Shown: in pieces, positions 11,801 to 22,904 of the stretch
Layout of the letters: each line of letters opens with the position of its first letter
Numbering within the stretch: the first letter of the stretch is position 1
Source of the DNA: Leptodontidium sp. MPI-SDFR-AT-0119
Lineage: Eukaryota > Ascomycota > Leotiomycetes > Helotiales > Leptodontidiaceae
NCBI GenBank assembly: GCA_020726505.1
Contig: JAHLEZ010000019.1
Coordinates: 1,178,001 to 1,242,000, forward strand
Length of the DNA: 64,000 bases
Reading direction: 5' to 3'
Made by a program: the position numbers and the translations under genes
The notes under the pieces: generated by a model
The model's database searches: none
What the model was told of the DNA's origin: nothing
The model's input: the letters and a program-made list of their open reading frames with translations, nothing else

Positions 11801-12888
11801 AGGATATGATTCATGATACCCATCACCAATATGTGACTACTTCACTTCACTTCTCCCACTTCCCAAAACCGAAGCGATGAAAACAACTAAAACAGCAATT
11901 ACAACCCCTTCGCTTCAGCCTAAATCTCCTTTGAATACTTCCTCCATCACAACCACCTTAGTTCAGAGACAGCAGAAATGAATATACCCCCAACATCACA
12001 TGCCAATCCCAGCCCAAAACAAAACAACCCCTACGAAAAAAGACTTCCCAAACTTCCCAAACCCCAACACATCTATACCCACCAACCAACCAACCATCGA
12101 GAAAATACAGTCATTCTACGGTCATCCCCTCGTACCGTCCATCCATCCATCCGATAACCGTAATTCAGTCTCTATAGTTGCTTTGTTCGCTTCAGAGTAG
12201 AATAAATGAATCGATCGTCTCGTCTCGTCTCCACATTGGGAGCTTTTGATGATATACACTACTTTTGGTATAATCATTAGGGAGAGAAAAGCAAATAGAA
12301 GTGCTTTACTCACCCCTCCTCTTCTCTTTCCGCAACCAGTACAGCACGGTCAGATCTCACAATACCTTCATGTCCATGCGGTATTGAAAGGACTGCAGCA
12401 GTGAAAAATATCTTCTTTAAATTCCAGTTCACTCCACTCCATTTTTACCCTCTTCTTTACTATCTACACCCCCCCTTCCTCTCCCCTCCCTTCCACCTAT
12501 CCCCAGATCCCACCATATCCCTCATATTGTACATACAACCCAATCAACCACCAAACAAACAAACAAAACAAATAATGCCATATGCTTAGCCTAGCCCTGC
12601 TCCACTGTGAAGAAGCAGTAGGACTGTTATATAAATGCAATGCCGAATTCCGTGCACCCAAATCAATCCCCAAGAAACGCCCAAAAAAAAAATATATCGC
12701 AAGACCTGCTTCCATAGTCCGTTCCCGTGAATGTTGTGTGTGTTCCATGGTTGTGTACTGCTCCATACCATTCCATTCCATTATGCATCATTCTTTCTTT
12801 CCCCTTTTTAAATTCCGTACCAACCTTCTCCACAGACCATTCCATTTTCCAGCCTCCAATTTTTGAACTGACATCTTCGAAAAGTGCC
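8804..12888. other. Gene-poor region, 4.1 kb
   Basis: No coding sequence is supported. The left end is the 3' region of the PIR gene, and the right end (about 11700-12888) would be the 3' flank of the GH17 gene. The stretch from 11650 to 12600 is rich in A and C on the plus strand and has a short CCAT tetranucleotide run at 12139-12151. Open frames here are low-complexity (Pro, Thr, Asn, Lys-rich) and overlap on both strands. A non-coding RNA cannot be excluded. Confidence 0.5.
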
Positions 12889-15048
12889 TTATGAAACCGT
12901 CTTGCCCCCACAATCAGGGATATTAACCCCCGGCTTCAAATTCCGGTTGACGTCCATCAATCCCCATTTATCCTCCCACTCCTTCCCAGGCTCATCGAAC
13001 TTGATCTTCCACGGCTCATCAAAAGCCTCGAACCAGAAATAATTCGTCCCATTCGCAAGTGCCTGACAGACCCAATCGTCCATGAAAGAGTTCATCTCTG
13101 TAATCCCCGCCACTGAACCATTCGTGCAGGTCGCAGCGCCGCCACATCCCGTACCGCCTGTTGATGGCCAGCCGGTTTCAGAGATGATGTGTTTAGTGAC
13201 GTCGGTTTTGAGGATGACGTCGTGGCTTTGCCAGAAATCCCATGTCCATGCTGCTGCGCTCTGGGAGTCCACACCGGCGAAGAAGGGGTGGATGTTGGCC
13301 ATCACGTAGTCAACTTCGCTGGCTAGATCTGCCGTCCAGTCGTCACCTAGATCGGAGGAGGCCAAGGGGACGTTGATGCCAGCGGCTGTCAGATTGGTCT
13401 TGACGCCCGCGAGGACGGTTTTGAGTTCGGCTGGGGTCATGTCCTGGCGGAAGAGGACTTCGTTGCCCACAATAACTCCTACAAAGGGGTCGGCGCCGTA
13501 CTTGTCGAAGATGGAGTACATCTGGTCCAATTGGCGTTTGTTGGTTGTGGCGTTCTTGTCTTGCCAAACACCCATCCATACTTTGACTGTGTCTTTCAAG
13601 CCTAGCTGGTCGATCGAGTGGATGACCATTTCCGTTTGGTTGCAGTCTGTCCCGTAGAGGCGTACCACATTCGTAAGTTGAGAGAGAACAGCCAAGTCTC
13701 GAGTTACGTTGTTCTGGGACGCTGGGTAGGACAGACAATCGGGGTATTGAGTGTACATGGGCGTGTAGTCGATTCCGGGGAAGACCTTGTGCAATTTCGT
13801 ATTACCCAACAACTTCTTGATCTCTGCAGAATCCTTGTTGAGGTCGCCATTACTCGCCGTGTCTGTAGACGCTGAATCGCCCTGGGGCGTGGGCGTGCTC
13901 GAATTGGACTTGGAGTTTTGACTTCCCAGAATACCTCCAGCGACTCCACCAGCAATGGCCAGGAGGAGGAACGCAACACCACCTAGTATCCACCACTTGC
14001 GCTTCTTCCGGTTTGCGGCTGCCTTGCTCGCCCACTCTGCTTTTTCTTGTCCCATCTCGAAGTTATTTGGTCCAGGATAGGGATTCCCAACAGGATCGTA
14101 TTGAGGTCCACTGGCACCAGGAACAGCTTTCCTTCCCAATAAACCCCCCATCACACCACCTGCAGCAGCACCACCAGCTACAGGAGTAATTCGATCAGAA
14201 TCATGTCCTAGGCTCAACATTGACCTGTTATTCTGATTCCTGTAGTCCAAGCCATCATCACCATCATCCTCGATGGTACTTGGATCGAAATCCGCCATAC
14301 TAGGGTCCAGATTCCTGGAGTAGCGATTGTATGGGGTATCGACATAAGGTTCGTGATTAAATGGATCCTGATTAGAGCTGTGGGCCGAACGTGAAACAAT
14401 CGATCTGGCTTGTGGAGAAGCCATTCCCGGAGGAAATGCAGCAGCACCCATTGGCGTCAGAGACGACGACGATGGCTCGTTCCGCGGGGCTGGTGGCATG
14501 TATGGGGAATCTTCGTACAGCTCTCTCTCCTGTCCCGAGCCTCCACGCATCTCCATCCTGGGGTCGTAACCTGGTGTGTTCCGCATGGCTTCTAATCCGC
14601 TCTCTCTGGCATTCGCATCTGCCACTCCCATAGCGATACCGGCTATTCCTCCTGATGCTTGTTCACCAAAGTTGTCTGCTCCGGGTGTGATGTTGGAGGC
14701 GTGGGAGGTTGTGTATCCTAATTCCCTTCCCCAGACTCGTCCTTCGGCGTCTCGATGTGGAGGGGCCGGGGGAGCTGGATTCGCAGGTTGTCCGTAGCCT
14801 TGGAGAGGAGGTTGATCTCGTTCTCGACTGTACCTTCGTGCGGCTCGCAGTCGATTGAAGGAACTGTCTGGATGTGCGGCTGGATTGCCGGGAGAGTGTG
14901 GCGGGGATTGGTATTCGGGAGCAGGTGAATGGTATCTGTTGTCGTATGACTGGTTGTGTATGCCTATGCCGTCATAGGATTGCTGTGGAGCGGAATTGTG
15001 AATGTTATCGTAGGGTTGTTCGCGTTCGAAAGAGTATTGTCGCTGCAT
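12889..15048 (-). CDS. btgC: Membrane-anchored glucan endo-1,3-beta-glucosidase, GH17 (BtgC type)
   Basis: Type II plasma-membrane glucanase of 719 aa without introns. It remodels wall beta-1,3-glucan. Residues 1-350 form a long cytosolic, Gln/Ser/Pro-rich disordered tail. A basic stop (AANRKKRK) precedes one membrane span at about 352-376 (WWILGGVAFLLLAIAGG...). A Ser/Thr linker follows, then a GH17 barrel from about residue 420 (FPGIDYTPMYTQYP). The acid/base Glu is in VIVGNEVLF (E530) and the nucleophile in ISETGWPSTG (E624). NxS/T sites on the outer side agree with a luminal or extracellular catalytic domain. The architecture and length match BtgC/Eglf-type proteins of Aspergillus. The start ATG is the first in frame and is followed by a tail that resembles the family's tail. 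Confidence 0.94.
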   Translation of the reverse strand: MQRQYSFEREQPYDNIHNSAPQQSYDGIGIHNQSYDNRYHSPAPEYQSPPHSPGNPAAHPDSSFNRLRAARRYSRERDQPPLQGYGQPANPAPPAPPHRDAEGRVWGRELGYTTSHASNITPGADNFGEQASGGIAGIAMGVADANARESGLEAMRNTPGYDPRMEMRGGSGQERELYEDSPYMPPAPRNEPSSSSLTPMGAAAFPPGMASPQARSIVSRSAHSSNQDPFNHEPYVDTPYNRYSRNLDPSMADFDPSTIEDDGDDGLDYRNQNNRSMLSLGHDSDRITPVAGGAAAGGVMGGLLGRKAVPGASGPQYDPVGNPYPGPNNFEMGQEKAEWASKAAANRKKRKWWILGGVAFLLLAIAGGVAGGILGSQNSKSNSSTPTPQGDSASTDTASNGDLNKDSAEIKKLLGNTKLHKVFPGIDYTPMYTQYPDCLSYPASQNNVTRDLAVLSQLTNVVRLYGTDCNQTEMVIHSIDQLGLKDTVKVWMGVWQDKNATTNKRQLDQMYSIFDKYGADPFVGVIVGNEVLFRQDMTPAELKTVLAGVKTNLTAAGINVPLASSDLGDDWTADLASEVDYVMANIHPFFAGVDSQSAAAWTWDFWQSHDVILKTDVTKHIISETGWPSTGGTGCGGAATCTNGSVAGITEMNSFMDDWVCQALANGTNYFWFEAFDEPWKIKFDEPGKEWEDKWGLMDVNRNLKPGVNIPDCGGKTVS

Positions 15049-16811
15049 TGTGAAGAAGAGAGGAGGAGGAGAAGGCGGGAGGGAGTGGTGAAGGTGTTGA
15101 GAAGGCCAAGGCGCAGATTATGATGTATCGTTTGTCTCGTATTGTTCTGGAACCCAGACTAGCATGCGCAAAGCCGTCCGTAATCCGCAGATGGATCCGT
15201 ATCCGATTATTTCAATTGTACAGTACTGTACGGGAGAGGGAGAGAGGCGAGCGACAGCAGATGGATGGATCCGATGGATGGATCAGAGCCGTCGGATTGT
15301 TATTTTGCGTTTGTTCGAGGGGTTTCAAACAAAGGGCAGAGGCGGGAGTCAACCCTGTTTTCGGGCGAATATCAATAACAGGGAGGCAGGGGGGGTGGGT
15401 TCCTGGGCAATCTCTCCTCTCCGCCTTGTATTGGAGATAAGTGAGCGTTGGAATGGGATGATTGAAACAGGATACTTGGATAGGAAAAAGAAGAGAATAA
15501 TTGCAGAAAAGATGCAGGCTCAATCACGATAAATCAAGAATCAAGTCAATTCAATGGCTTGAATCAGGATCATGCGGCCAGAAGCAGAACGTGTACAAAT
15601 CGTGCGGCTGTAAAAAGCCTTGCCTTGCCTGGTGCAAGCAACACGAGCTGTGCTGAGGTGAGTGACATTTCGAATCGGCAGACTTCATCCACCACCAGAA
15701 TCCTCCCTGCTCTGCCTCCATTGTGGTTGCTCGGTGGCACTGCTGGTTGGCTGATGAACGCCCTAATACCGCCATCACACCCTCAAGAAACCCTGATCCA
15801 GGGGGCTGTGCGTCCAAAATTAGGGATGGCTGGGATCTGGAGGGATGGGCGGGCAGGGGCCGGAAAGTGGCCACTCAGCTTCGGGACATAAAGCCGCAGC
15901 ATCTCCACATAGTTTCGGATCTTCAAAACCGTGATGGATGGATGTGAGAGAAGGGGAGAGATGGAGGGATAAAAATTGAAGAAGTCTTCAATTGTTTGCT
16001 TACTTAAATTCCTGAAGAAGTAATTGCTATCGTTGCATCCTATTTACCCTCTTTTACGTTATTTCAAAAGCCATGCATATTCTCGTCTAATTCTCCGTCT
16101 CGTGTTTACATTTCGCCTCCCTTCCCCTGAAGGAACACGAACTCCCCTCCTCGAAGCGAAAAGCGTGATCATCAAAGTTTTACCTGCATTTACGAGAATG
16201 CAATCAGCTTACAATAACTTCTCCTCATCGCCTCATGTTCATCTGAAATTAAAAGCTCCGAGTTCGCGGTCACTCTGTGTGTCGTCTTGCTCGAATTGTT
16301 TCATACCCTAACCGAAATTGCCGATTTACATTCCTCACTCGGCCCATTTGTGACGTCTGTTTTCTGGGGTCGGGCGATCGATTTTATGGGGATATGTTGG
16401 GTCCGAGAAAAATGGAGAACATGTCATGTTATCCTTATCTTTCCTTTTTGCGATTAAAATGATCGAATTAATTTTCGGGGTTGCATTTTGTTAGTACTCC
16501 ATTTATTCAATGGTGGTTCGTCAGATAATCTTGTAATAGACAAGACCCATTTTTAGTACATTGAATAAAGAGAGTGGAGCTTCTTTTTATAATGGCCCTG
16601 GTTTTCGGCACAAGGCTCCAACTCGGTTTCGGTCTTTTGAGTTTAATACCATGAAACCTTTAAATTTGACAGCATCAGATCAGCTTGAACTACATCAAAG
16701 CATAACCCAACAAAACTATATACTACGCATAAAAATACTTGCTACATAAATTAGGGTTAATAAACGTACTCTTCCTTTCCAACCTCTGCTCAACCCTCAA
16801 GTCTTCGTAGA
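15049..16811. other. Upstream region of the GH17 gene, no gene seen
   Basis: The 1.76 kb contains the minus-strand promoter of the glucanase and the 3' flank of the FAD-oxidoreductase relic. GATG/GGAT tetranucleotide runs occur at 15260-15290 and near 15930. Open frames on either strand are short and carry no recognisable motif. Confidence 0.45.
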
Positions 16812-18325
16812 CTACACAGCAGGCTCAATAAGATACCACTTCCTGAACACAAACCCCGGATCATATTTCTCCTTCAACTCCCTCAATCTGGCTGTATTGC
16901 CTTGAAAAACTACCTCCGTCTTCTCTTTCCCAGTCGCGAAATTGGGGTTCGAGTGATGTCTTCTCCCAGGACTAAGGAGAACAGTCAGCATCCAAAATCC
17001 AAAGAAGAGTCGAGAAGCAACCAAAGCATCTCAACTCGAGAGAGCAGCAACCTCAGCCGTCCCCAAATTCTAAGCACCAAGACTTCAAGGCGGCGGCAAA
17101 GTAGGAAAAGCTCAACTGACAACTTCACCCCGATCCCGTCCCTAACCCTCTCCGTCATCCCCCTAACCGTTTCCGTCGGGCGTGAAGACGATGGGTCCGC
17201 TATGTGTTCCAGTATTAGTCCACCGTTCTTCCTTCCTCCACTGAGGGTTAATAACACACTGATCAAGGGCAGAACTCACAAAAACACATCACCCTGCTGA
17301 TGAATCCTATACTTGAATTCAGTCACAACCCCAAAATTCGACCCGCCTCTGATCCCCCAGAATAGGTCTGGATTCGTGTCTTTTGAAGCTTCAAGGACAC
17401 GCCCGTCGGCTAGAACAACGCGTGCTGAGAGCACGTTGTTGATTACCAGACCATATTGTCCTGTGAGACAACCCGAGCCGCCGCCGAGGGTTAGACCGCC
17501 GATTCCTGTAGCAGTAGGTGTGAGTTGTGAAATGGCGGGATGGGAAAGGGGATAGAATGAAGAAGAGGCGAAGGGGACTTACCGGTATCGTTCGCAGCAC
17601 CCATTACGACCGAGAGACCGAGTTCTGCGGTGGCCTGTTAGCGACCTCCATACTCTTTCTCAACGTCACGCTCACAAACACAGAGCTGCTATGAGGAAAA
17701 GGAGCAGGAAATACGGACCTTGCAAAGTTGTCTCCAAATCAACAGCTTGACAACCTCCCCCAGCCGTGATACTCATTCCATCTACGTCAACCTCAACTTT
17801 CTTCATCTTTCTAAGATCTGCACTTATCAGCCACCCTTTTCTTGAACCTAAACCCACCTTATAGCTATATAAGAAATTTAGAGAGAAATTCAAAACGAAG
17901 GAAGCGTAAACGAAGAAAGAGCAACGAACCAACAACCAACCCTCCCTGTAGACGAAGTACCACAATAGCTATGTCTCCCGCACGAGATCACAACCTCTAA
18001 ATCCCATTCCTGCGCATACTTCAATGCTGCTGCTACATCTGCTTCTGAAGCCACGAGGACGACGATTGTCTATCTCTTCATTAGCAGATGGCTCCGAACG
18101 ACGTCCAACAGATCAAGATCCAATCGCTAACGTGAGAGAGAAAATGGGACATACAGCTTCGCTTATAGTCGCCTTATTAAAGCGATCCATAGCTCCCAGG
18201 TAGGCTTTCTCATCCACTTGGCCTTTCACTAGAACTACTCCTTCGATGGAGGAGATGAAAGAGTCGATTGAGATTTGAGAGATGAATTTCCCGCTACGAG
18301 ATACTCTAGGGGCGGGGAAGCCCAT
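16812..18325 (-). pseudogene. Decayed FAD-linked (BBE/6-HDNO-type) oxidoreductase
   Basis: Pieces of a VAO-family flavoenzyme lie in order on the minus strand. The N-terminus is at 18325-18157 (MGFPAPRVSRSGKF...). VVLVASEADVAAAL and CGRHSYCG are near 18070-17960, and DLRKMKKVEVDVDGM with TAGGGCQAVD near 17820-17720. The FAD-binding core [17 protein letters not shown]...[22 protein letters not shown] is near 17510-17290. The BBE-type C-terminus (RLRELKEKYDPGFVFRKWY) is at 16890-16812. Splicing works for the FAD core, but two faults remain. The covalent-flavin motif GGHSYSG reads CGRHSYCG and is followed by about 110 bp that joins badly to the next block. Roughly 130-150 residues of the substrate-binding domain are missing between 17285 and 16900, where stops occur in the expected frame. 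An annotation error from unseen introns is the alternative, but the missing domain argues for a dead gene. Confidence 0.65.
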
Positions 18326-19701
18326 TGTTGGGGTTGTTTCTGGGTAAGTGATGGGTCTGAAGCACTTCGAGCTTTTCTACGGGAAATGCGTACGGAGGAA
18401 GGGGTGCTTAGATGTTATATGAGGGGTAATCTTCTGGAGAATCGTAGCTCGGTAAGAAGCATACTCATATTACCTCAGCTCAGAACTCCTACAATTGTAT
18501 TCATATTATATTCCTTTCAGCCACGTACACGGTACTCAGTGACGAGCAGCTTCTCTTCCGCTGATCTTAACCTCATCACAATCAAGGGCTATGATTACCG
18601 CCAGGTCAAGAACAGTGAAGGTTTCAATGGGCAAATTGAATTGTCTGGCTAACAAGAATGCGAGGAAACCATTATTCAGTGGTCTTAGACATACTGATGT
18701 ACTCGAACACTAATACCCGAATCGGGTATATAGGGAAGCTCACTGCATATCGACGATGAGGGGAATATGAGTCAGCTGACGAACGGTGGTCTTGATACTG
18801 AGAAAGGCTTTGCAGAGCTCGGCCAACCAGAGCGTTCGTTCGATCGATAGGCTCGGTCTTGTGAGAATAGAGATGGTATGGTTGAGTGAGAAAATGATGC
18901 AGTCGATGCCAGGACGCGAGGGTTACTTTCTGATTAAACCACGGCACACTTGCTGATACCTTGCAAGGAGCAAGGTAGAGATAAAAATGAAACTAGAATA
19001 GAGTCTTAACACATACTAAAAAGAATAAATATCATTGCCACAAGACAGTTCTTAAAATATTTTGCAAAACGACATCACAGAGAATTTGATCGAGATGAAA
19101 AGTTACATTGGAAAGAAGGGCTTGGATGAACCGAAAGAAGCATTAAATAAACTAATATATATTCAAGAAACCGGACAACGAAAACTAGGACCCAAGATAT
19201 AGGTGATCGTGGTCTTCCATTAGAGTTGGATTTGGCGTTCTTTAAACAGCCCGTAGCCCACTCAATGCCATTGACAGAAGTACAGCACTGGCTAATGCAC
19301 TTCGCTCTTATCACTTAAATAAAATGTGCAAGAAGGGAAACTTCCAGCTCGTGATTAACCGTGATACAAATATTGATGATGGATGACCAGGTGCCATCGC
19401 GATCTTTGATGTCGTGAAAGCATGGGGCGCCAAGAACTACCCCTCGATGTCTTGGCATCGCACCTTCGACTTCTCGGATGCTTCTAACAAGACACACAAC
19501 GAACTGTCGTATCCAGAACACTTCACGAACATCATCTATTAACAACAGCCCGTGAAACCCCATGGCAATTGATCTGATGGACGATATTTGGTATCTTCCA
19601 CGTTCGAGCTAATGGGACGGCATCTGCGGAAATGCCTCTTCGACAGACATCTCAGCATTCTCCATTTACTCCCCCGACTTGCAACGGCCTCTACCAACGA
19701 C

Positions 19702-19724
19702 ATGCCAATGCCAATGCCAATGCC
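19702..19724 (+). repeat. Short ATGCCA hexanucleotide repeat
   Basis: Almost four tandem copies of ATGCCA. It lies in non-coding sequence and looks like an ordinary microsatellite. Confidence 0.85.
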
Positions 19725-20811
19725 TGTGGCAGGGATGTCAAGCATGCGATGCGAAGGAATATTGGGATCCGCGAGGGAATTGTAGGGGTAGTGGGCTTGG
19801 GACAGCGAAGTCACATTCATCGAGAGCGCTGGATTGCAGTCAGCCCACGAATACACAAAACCACGTCGCGCACGCGGGCAGAAGCGGGCGTATCTACCTA
19901 CATGTCGTAGAGACCAAAGATATCGGGTGGAAGTACAGAGCGATATGCTAGAAAAGCTGCCGCAGAAGGAGACTACATTTGTTCCTTCGAGTCGAGATTG
20001 GGAGGATCTCACCCGATCCCTGCTATGAGGGCACAAGTGTTCCTCTATAGCAAGAGCGTGCTAGGCTTGGAGACCGAACGTAGTCGCATATAGGAGGGAA
20101 GGTTTCGAGGATCTATATAGTGGGGGCTTCTACGGCCATCGTTGTAAAGGCATACCTAAGTTTGATAGCTTGGTTGCAAATCAAGTGATTGACACAGATG
20201 ATAATGGGATTACCCATGAACAACAGCTCATTCTTCTTTCTTGTGATTGTACTCGTTTGTGTATGTTTGCACCTTTTGGCTTTCCTTTGTAAAATACTGT
20301 TTTCATCACTAGCCTGATGTACGGCATTGGACGATTTTTTGATTTGTCAGTTAACGAAGATTGTTGCAAAATTCTCCAAATTCCCGAGGCAGGTCTTAAG
20401 TGACCTCTGTCTGTATCACCCTTTATCTGACCTCTATTTCCTGATGTGATAGCGAGCAGCGGATCGTGATCCTGGAGCTTCGCCCAGTCCCCACGAAAGA
20501 TGGGGCTTTCCACTCAGCGAAGAGCCAGCGTCACTATTATTCGTGCTGCCATGGAGGTACTTTTTTCTTCCGATTTATCCGCTGTATCAGGTGCTCCAAT
20601 TCCCTACAACCATATTAGGATTCTGTTTTCTGGATCAGTAGGTCATAGGTTGTGGACAACTCCTCCGGTTAAATGCACAACATGTGATGTTTTGATATCA
20701 GCCGGTCCTCCTCGATCATCCAACATTTGAGCACGAGAGTTGGAATTCTTGCTTTGACACCGTATCGTTGAGAAACACGCCATTTCATAAAGAAGAACCC
20801 ACGATGGAGTA

Positions 20812-20820
20812 TATATTGAC
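20812..20820 (+). promoter_or_regulatory. TATA-like element of the aldo/keto reductase
   Basis: agtatatat lies about 65 bp before the chosen ATG. An upstream ATG at 20803 opens a short frame in the leader and may act as an upstream ORF. Confidence 0.4.
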
Positions 20821-20882
20821 CATGACTGGTACCCCTCTGCTCAGGAATACCCAAACATCAATATCACAACTACGTCACAATC

Positions 20883-22006
20883 ATGTCAACTCCAAACCAC
20901 ACTCTTACTTTAAACGATGGCAAAGAGATGCCACTGGTAGGCCACGGCCTATGGAAGATTCCCAATGAGAAGGTAGCAGACCATGTCTACAATGCAATCA
21001 AAGCTGGATATCGACTTTTCGACTCTGCTTGTGGTACGTTCAACTTCCCGATAGATGATGCATCCACTAACAGATGTCAAGATTATGGCAACGAAGTAGA
21101 AGCCGGCCAAGGTGTCGCCAGAGCAATCAAGGATGGTCTCGTGAAACGAGAAGATCTCTTCATCGTCTCCAAATTGTGGAATACCTTCCACGAGAGGGAG
21201 CGGGTCGAGCCCATCTGCAGAAAGCAATTGAAAGATTTCGGTCTCGAGTATTTCGATCTATATATCATGCATTTCCGTAAGCCCAATCCTTGATCTGTAA
21301 AGCATCGCGGCCTAACATCTCCAGCTATTGCACTCAAATACGTTGATCCAGAAGTCCGCTACCCACCAGCCTGGTTCCACGACGGGATCACACCAACCGA
21401 CATCCAGCTCTCCAACGCCACTATCCGCGAAACCTGGGAAGCAATGGAAAGTCTTGTCGACACTGGTCTCGTCCGCTCCCTCGGAATCAGCAACTTCAAC
21501 TGCTGCGCCATCCTCGATCTCCTCCGCTACGCACGCATCCGACCTGCAACCCTCCAGATTGAGCACCACCCCTACCTGGTCCAACAACCACTAGTCGATT
21601 TCGCCACGAAAGAAGGCATCACTATCACTGCGTACAGTAGTTTCGGACCGCAAGGCTACGTAGAAATGGACCTCGAACATGCAGTCAAAACTCCGCATCT
21701 ATTCCAGAATCCCGTCGTGAACGAGGTGGCGAAGGCACATGGAAAGACTGCTCCCCAAGTCCTACTCAGATGGGCGACTCAGCAGGGCATTGCTGTTATT
21801 CCGAAGAGTGATACGCTGCCTATGCTTTTGGATAATTTGAATGCCAAGGGTTTTGATCTGACCGGGGAGGAAATCAAGAAGATTAGTGCGCTGAACCGGA
21901 ATCTTAGGTTTAATAACCCGCTTGTGGTGTGTAATATCCCGTTCATTTGTTGCTGGCTTGTGCTGATTTGGCGTAGTATTTCGGATGTCTACCTATTTTT
22001 GACTGA
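20883..22006 (+). CDS. Aldo/keto reductase, D-xylose reductase type
   Basis: Cytosolic NAD(P)H-dependent aldose reductase of about 325 aa, probably reducing pentoses such as xylose or arabinose to polyols. Four exons: 20883-21033, 21082-21276, 21325-21926 and 21977-22006. Splicing restores the full catalytic tetrad: D47 (LFDSA), Y52 (CDYGNE), K81 (SKLWN) and H114 (YIMHFP). The cofactor end is present as [13 protein letters not shown], where K-S-x-x-x-x-x-x-x-N binds the 2'-phosphate of NADPH. The last intron (21927-21976, GTGTGT..GTAG, 50 nt) is inferred because it changes an odd 40-residue tail into [14 protein letters not shown], the usual family end after LRFNNP. Without it the frame would run to 22052. 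The next gene encodes an intracellular glycosidase, which fits plant-sugar catabolism. Confidence 0.92.
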
Positions 22007-22904
22007 AAAGCTATTTATGACTTCATTGTACTTGGACCTGAATTGGAATTGATTTCGAGTTGGAAATTTGTACATAAAGCGAGGATCTTCATCTCATCAA
22101 ACTTCGTTCAAATTATCTGTCGAGCTCCGGCTTGGTTCTCGCTTAGCGTTGCATTGAATGGGGGCGATCTGTCTGGTAGCTGCGGAATAGGTTTGTAAAG
22201 CATGAACTTCCCGTCATTCCAGATGTGGGACATTCAGATTTATTTATGTTTTCTAGCCTCCCGTCTCATCGCTCTTCAAGCAGGGTCAATCATCTCTCCG
22301 CATTCGACAAGCCAATATGTACTACGCATATCTACATACTTGTCTCAAATTATAGAGCAGCAGAAACAAAAACTTGACAACTTCCACCTATGATTCGAAT
22401 GGACTTCTAAATCAAGGGAATAGAGCTGAAATCCAGCTGCACGCAGCTCGGTGGAAGATCACCCGAAACACGCCCAGAGTAATTATTACTGGATTGGAAC
22501 GTGATGAGTTAACTGTGCAGCTCGAACGCCATGCAAAAGCCTTGAAGTTCTTATTTCAACTCTCGTGATATTACAAACCGAGCGATTCCTATTTCGACAT
22601 CTCTTCGGAATGTGGACGTGGATTGTCTGTTCCAGGACAATGTGGATCAACACTTGCCAAGACTCGTGACGACGGCGGCTTGTGACTTCCGTGACCTTCC
22701 TTTCCTCTCCTTTCATCACTTTTCAGAGCATCAACCGACAGAAACGGCAACACTGCTCATCGTTGAGGAATTGAGCATGAATCACAGGCTCTTTCAATAG
22801 ACATCTCCTTCTTGAGAAGCAGTGCCCCGTCCATCAATTCATCCCAAGCACCCTCTTGAACCCCGCATTCAACAACCCCGCGTCCTCCAGTATTGACCCT
22901 CAAG
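22007..22904. other. Intergenic region, no gene seen
   Basis: About 0.9 kb between the aldo/keto reductase and the glycosidase. No open frame with protein character is present, and no clear TATA element precedes 22905. Confidence 0.45.

Larger units (their letters stand above)
18326..20882. other. Gene-poor region, 2.6 kb
   Basis: No supported gene. The frame at 20036-19539 (minus, about 165 codons) is open but shows no domain I recognise, and plus-strand frames overlap it. A short (ATGCCA) hexanucleotide run at 19702-19724 produces artificial Met-Pro and Ile-Gly repeats in these frames. The last 100 bp form the promoter of the aldo/keto reductase. Confidence 0.45.

Noticed and set aside
12400..12911. 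Several open frames around the 3' end of the GH17 gene
   Set aside because: Low-complexity translation and overlap with the glucanase 3' flank.
19539..20036. Open frame of 165 codons on the minus strand
   Set aside because: No domain, uneven composition, and equally long frames overlap on the plus strand; part of it is caused by the ATGCCA repeat.
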